Positions 61,106 to 64,000 of a stretch of 64,000 nucleotides of DNA are shown piece after piece. The translations under genes and the position numbers were made by a program. Numbering within the stretch: the stretch's first letter is position 1; the number at the start of each line of letters is the position of its first letter. The notes beneath the pieces are model-generated. The model saw only the letters and a program-made list of their open reading frames with translations, did no database searches and had not been told where the DNA came from. This stretch comes from Methylotenera_A sp046594885 (GTDB lineage Bacteria > Pseudomonadota > Gammaproteobacteria > Burkholderiales > Methylophilaceae), in the NCBI GenBank assembly GCA_046594885.1, contig JBKJRD010000020.1:1-64000 (forward strand), in the 5' to 3' direction.

Positions 61106-63691
61106 ATGCGTTTCGATAAACTGACCACTAAATTTCAGCAAGCATTAAGTGATGCGCAAAGCATTGCGGTTGGCGCGGATAGTACCGCGATTGAGCCGCA
61201 ACATTTATTATTGGCTTTGCTGCAAGAAGATAATGGCGGAGCGGCCTCGTTGCTTTCGCGCGCGGGCGTAAACCTTGCGCCACTGAAAGCGCAATTAAAT
61301 AACGCGATAGCGAATCTTTCAAAATCTACTGGTTCGAATGGCGAAATTGCCATTTCACGCGATTTAAATAATTTACTGAATGTAACCGATAAACTCGCGC
61401 AAAAACGCGGTGATGCTTACATTGCTAGCGAAATGTTTTTGCTGGCATTAGCAGAAGATAAAGGTGAAACGGGAAAATTACTCAAACAAAATGGGTTAAC
61501 TAAAACCGCATTAGAAGCCGCTGTCATGGCGGTTCGCGGCAGCGACCAAGTGAATGACCAAGAGAGCGAAAACAATCGTGAATCGCTCAAAAAATACACA
61601 GTCGATTTAACTGAGCGTGCCAGCTTGGGCAAGTTAGACCCTGTCATTGGGCGTGATGATGAAATACGCCGCGTGATTCAAGTGTTAATGCGCCGTACTA
61701 AAAATAACCCTGTATTGATTGGCGAACCGGGCGTAGGTAAAACCGCGATTGTTGAAGGCTTGGCGCAGCGGATAATCAATGAAGAGGTGCCAGATTCGCT
61801 GAAAGGCAAAAAAGTACTTAGCCTTGATATGGCGGCTTTATTAGCGGGCGCTAAATACCGTGGTGAATTTGAAGAGCGTTTGAAATCGGTACTAAAAGAG
61901 CTGTCGCAAGATGAAGGCCGAACGATTGTATTTATTGATGAACTGCATACCATGGTGGGCGCGGGTAAAGCTGAAGGCGCGATGGATGCTGGCAATATGT
62001 TAAAACCTGCATTAGCTCGTGGCGAACTGCACTGCGTAGGCGCAACAACGCTAGATGAGTACCGTAAATATATTGAAAAAGATGCGGCTTTAGAGCGGCG
62101 CTTTCAAAAAGTATTGGTAGATGAGCCAACGGTGGAAGCCACTATTGCGATTTTGCGCGGTCTGCAAGAAAAATATGAGTTGCATCACGGCGTTGAGATC
62201 ACCGACCCAGCGATTGTGGCGGCTGCTGAATTAAGCCATCGTTACATTACTGACCGATTTTTACCCGATAAAGCGATTGATTTAATCGATGAAGCGGCTT
62301 CGCGTATCAAAATGGAAATTGATTCTAAGCCAGAAGTGCTAGATAAATTAGAGCGTCGCGTGATTCAATTGAAGATTGAGCGTGAAGCCGTACGTCGCGA
62401 AAAAGATGAAGGCAGTCGTAAACGTTTTGATTTAATTGAAGCAGAAATTGAAAAGCTGGAAAAAGAATATGCCGATTTAGAAGAAATTTGGACCTCTGAA
62501 AAAGCGCAGGTACAAGGCACCAGCCATATTAAAGAAGCCATTGAGAAGGTTAAGTTTGAAATGGAAGAAGCCACACGCAAAGGCGAATGGCAAAAAGTTT
62601 CTGAGCTGCAATACGGCAAGCTGCCCGAGTTAGAAGCGCAATTGAAAGCGGCAACGCACTCTGAAGCGAGTGAAGCGCCAAGCAAAAATAGAATGCTGCG
62701 TACCGAAGTGGGTGCAGATGAAATTGCAGAAGTCGTGAGCCGCGCAACGGGCATTCCTGTGAGCAAGATGTTAACGGGTGAACGTGAAAAGCTTCTCACG
62801 ATGGAAACCAAGCTGCACGAACGTGTGGTTGGTCAAGATGAAGCGGTGCGTTTAGTTTCTGATGCAATTCGCCGTTCTAGAAGTGGTTTAAGTGACCCGA
62901 ATCGGCCTTATGGCAGCTTTTTATTTTTAGGCCCAACGGGTGTTGGTAAAACCGAACTATGCAAAGCATTGGCAGGCTTTTTGTTTGATTCTGAAGAACA
63001 TTTAATTCGCATCGATATGAGCGAATTTATGGAAAAACACAGCGTTGCGCGCATGATTGGTGCGCCTCCCGGCTATGTGGGCTATGAAGAAGGCGGCACG
63101 CTGACTGAAGCTGTGCGTCGTAAACCTTATTCTGTGATTCTGCTGGACGAGGTGGAAAAAGCACATCCTGATGTATTTAATGTGTTGTTGCAAGTGTTAG
63201 ATGATGGGCGATTAACCGATGGCCAAGGCCGTACGGTGGATTTTAAAAATACGGTGATTATTATGACCAGTAATTTAGGTAGTCAAATGATTCAAAGTAT
63301 GGCTGACCAAGATTACCAAGTTGTGAAACTGGCGGTGATGGGCGAAGTGAAAACGCACTTTAGGCCAGAATTCGTCAACCGTATTGATGAAGTGGTCGTT
63401 TTTCATAGTTTGGGTGAGTCACAAGTGAAATCGATTGCGCAGATTCAAACTCAATTGCTAGCGAAACGCTTGGCAGCAATGGATATGACGCTCAATATGA
63501 GTGAGGCTGCCATTGCAGAAATCGCCAACGCAGGTTTTGACCCAGTTTATGGGGCAAGGCCACTAAAACGTGCGATTCAAAGTGAGATTGAAAATCCGCT
63601 GGCGCGTGAGATTTTGGCTGGCAATTTTAGTGCTAAAGACACCATTTTAGTGGATCACAAAAGCGGAAAAATGACGTTTACAAAGGGTTAA
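61106..63691 (+). CDS. clpB: ATP-dependent chaperone (disaggregase) ClpB
   Basis: This hexameric AAA+ disaggregase of about 861 residues works with DnaK. It has an N-domain (1-145), a first ATPase with GEPGVGKTAIVEGLAQR (near 205), a middle coiled coil (about 400-530), a second ATPase with LGPTGVGKTELCKAL (near 608) and the pore loop GAPPGYVGYEEGG. The ATG at 61106 has AAGGAG upstream. A sigma-32 promoter precedes it. Confidence 0.97.
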   Translation: MRFDKLTTKFQQALSDAQSIAVGADSTAIEPQHLLLALLQEDNGGAASLLSRAGVNLAPLKAQLNNAIANLSKSTGSNGEIAISRDLNNLLNVTDKLAQKRGDAYIASEMFLLALAEDKGETGKLLKQNGLTKTALEAAVMAVRGSDQVNDQESENNRESLKKYTVDLTERASLGKLDPVIGRDDEIRRVIQVLMRRTKNNPVLIGEPGVGKTAIVEGLAQRIINEEVPDSLKGKKVLSLDMAALLAGAKYRGEFEERLKSVLKELSQDEGRTIVFIDELHTMVGAGKAEGAMDAGNMLKPALARGELHCVGATTLDEYRKYIEKDAALERRFQKVLVDEPTVEATIAILRGLQEKYELHHGVEITDPAIVAAAELSHRYITDRFLPDKAIDLIDEAASRIKMEIDSKPEVLDKLERRVIQLKIEREAVRREKDEGSRKRFDLIEAEIEKLEKEYADLEEIWTSEKAQVQGTSHIKEAIEKVKFEMEEATRKGEWQKVSELQYGKLPELEAQLKAATHSEASEAPSKNRMLRTEVGADEIAEVVSRATGIPVSKMLTGEREKLLTMETKLHERVVGQDEAVRLVSDAIRRSRSGLSDPNRPYGSFLFLGPTGVGKTELCKALAGFLFDSEEHLIRIDMSEFMEKHSVARMIGAPPGYVGYEEGGTLTEAVRRKPYSVILLDEVEKAHPDVFNVLLQVLDDGRLTDGQGRTVDFKNTVIIMTSNLGSQMIQSMADQDYQVVKLAVMGEVKTHFRPEFVNRIDEVVVFHSLGESQVKSIAQIQTQLLAKRLAAMDMTLNMSEAAIAEIANAGFDPVYGARPLKRAIQSEIENPLAREILAGNFSAKDTILVDHKSGKMTFTKG

Positions 63692-63712
63692 GTAACGCGC
63701 AAGCTAGTGTTA

Positions 63713-64000
63713 ATGAAAACACGCATGACCATTTTTTTAGTGTTGACTTTAAACCTGATAATGGGTGTTAGTCTTTGCGCAGCTTATACGCAAGACCAGC
63801 TGGAAACTTTTGCTAACGAGCCGCCAATCATTAGAGATTTGCTACAACGAGCGAGTGTGTTGTTGGAGGATGAAATCAATGCCGATTCGGCTTGGAAAGC
63901 GGCAAATCTATATTGTGAATCTGCACGTTATGGCAGCGCTGAAGGTTTGTATCGTTTAGGCATGTTGTATGCAACTGGCCGCGGCGTGCCAACAAATCGC
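63713..64000 (+). CDS. Sel1-repeat protein (5' part, cut by the window end)
   Basis: An open frame from ATG 63713 reaches the last base without a stop. It has a signal peptide (MTIFLVLTLNLIMGVSLCAA) and, near residue 80, LYRLGMLYATGRGVPTNR, a Sel1-like repeat. The full protein would have more repeats and perhaps a catalytic domain (lytic transglycosylases often have such an N-terminus), but that part lies outside the window. Confidence 0.75.
   Translation, partial: MKTRMTIFLVLTLNLIMGVSLCAAYTQDQLETFANEPPIIRDLLQRASVLLEDEINADSAWKAANLYCESARYGSAEGLYRLGMLYATGRGVPTNR

Noticed and set aside
63765..63959. 64-codon open frame near the window end
   Set aside because: The frame from 63713 has a signal peptide and Sel1 repeat and runs off the window; the other frame is its shadow.

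Overview
The window is a typical chromosomal segment of a Gram-negative betaproteobacterium. By eye it has a moderately low GC content. Gene content and local order (rsxABCDGE-nth; argJ/DUF815/mutT facing yacG-zapD-coaE-pilD; rplU-rpmA-obgE-proB; murJ-ribF-ileS-lspA) fit the Methylophilaceae (Methylotenera/Methylophilus-like). This assignment is inferred from resemblance; no rRNA or methylotrophy marker gene is present to confirm it. I see no rRNA, tRNA, CRISPR array, prophage or intact insertion sequence.

Layout. 1-8.7 kb (minus strand): a complete Rnf/Rsx electron-transfer operon followed by nth, a FIST-domain protein, a DUF1841 protein and an ECF sigma factor, ending at a long perfect inverted repeat at the window edge. 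9-12 kb: dapA, bamC and a metallo-beta-lactamase-fold hydrolase. 12-15.4 kb (minus): two paralogous low-complexity lipoproteins with matching terminators, a secretin N-domain-like protein, an unknown protein and a RoxA-type ribosomal oxygenase. 15.5-19.6 kb: a single-gene molybdopterin oxidoreductase, an AT-rich lipoprotein, a 0.7-kb repeat-rich gap and an OmpA-family lipoprotein. 19.6-22.6 kb (minus): phoB-phoR plus an unknown lipoprotein, with a well-formed Pho box before phoB.

22.7-29.2 kb (plus): an OxlT-like MFS transporter, ribH-nusB, and a signalling run of PP2C phosphatase, FHA protein and GAF-HD-GYP phosphodiesterase. 29.2-33.8 kb (minus): thioredoxin-like ferredoxin, lpxH, two cyclophilins, an L,D-transpeptidase and a TPR protein. 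34-38.6 kb (plus): cysS, argJ, a DUF815 ATPase and a MutT-ThiE fusion. 38.7-41.7 kb (minus): copper chaperone, yacG, zapD, coaE and pilD. 42-48.3 kb: an unknown small protein, ispB (minus), then rplU-rpmA-obgE-proB and purE-purK. 48.5-55.8 kb: rpsT (minus), murJ-ribF-ileS-lspA, and a cytoplasmic sulfite-oxidase-fold protein. 55.8-61 kb: YnfA-like and DUF808 membrane proteins (minus), then a DUF2946 / TonB receptor / Cys-rich BNR-repeat protein cluster that looks like an outer-membrane metal-uptake locus. 61-64 kb: clpB behind a heat-shock promoter, and the start of a Sel1-repeat protein cut by the window end.

Most genes are housekeeping. The parts worth a second look are non-coding or contextual: the edge palindrome, a two-copy palindromic repeat family (one copy carries the obgE ribosome binding site), the repeat-rich gap near 18.2-18.9 kb, the phoB Pho box, the clpB heat-shock promoter, the long basic tail on ribosomal protein S20, and the DUF2946/TonB/CxCC cluster. 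I did not find a convincing wholly new system.
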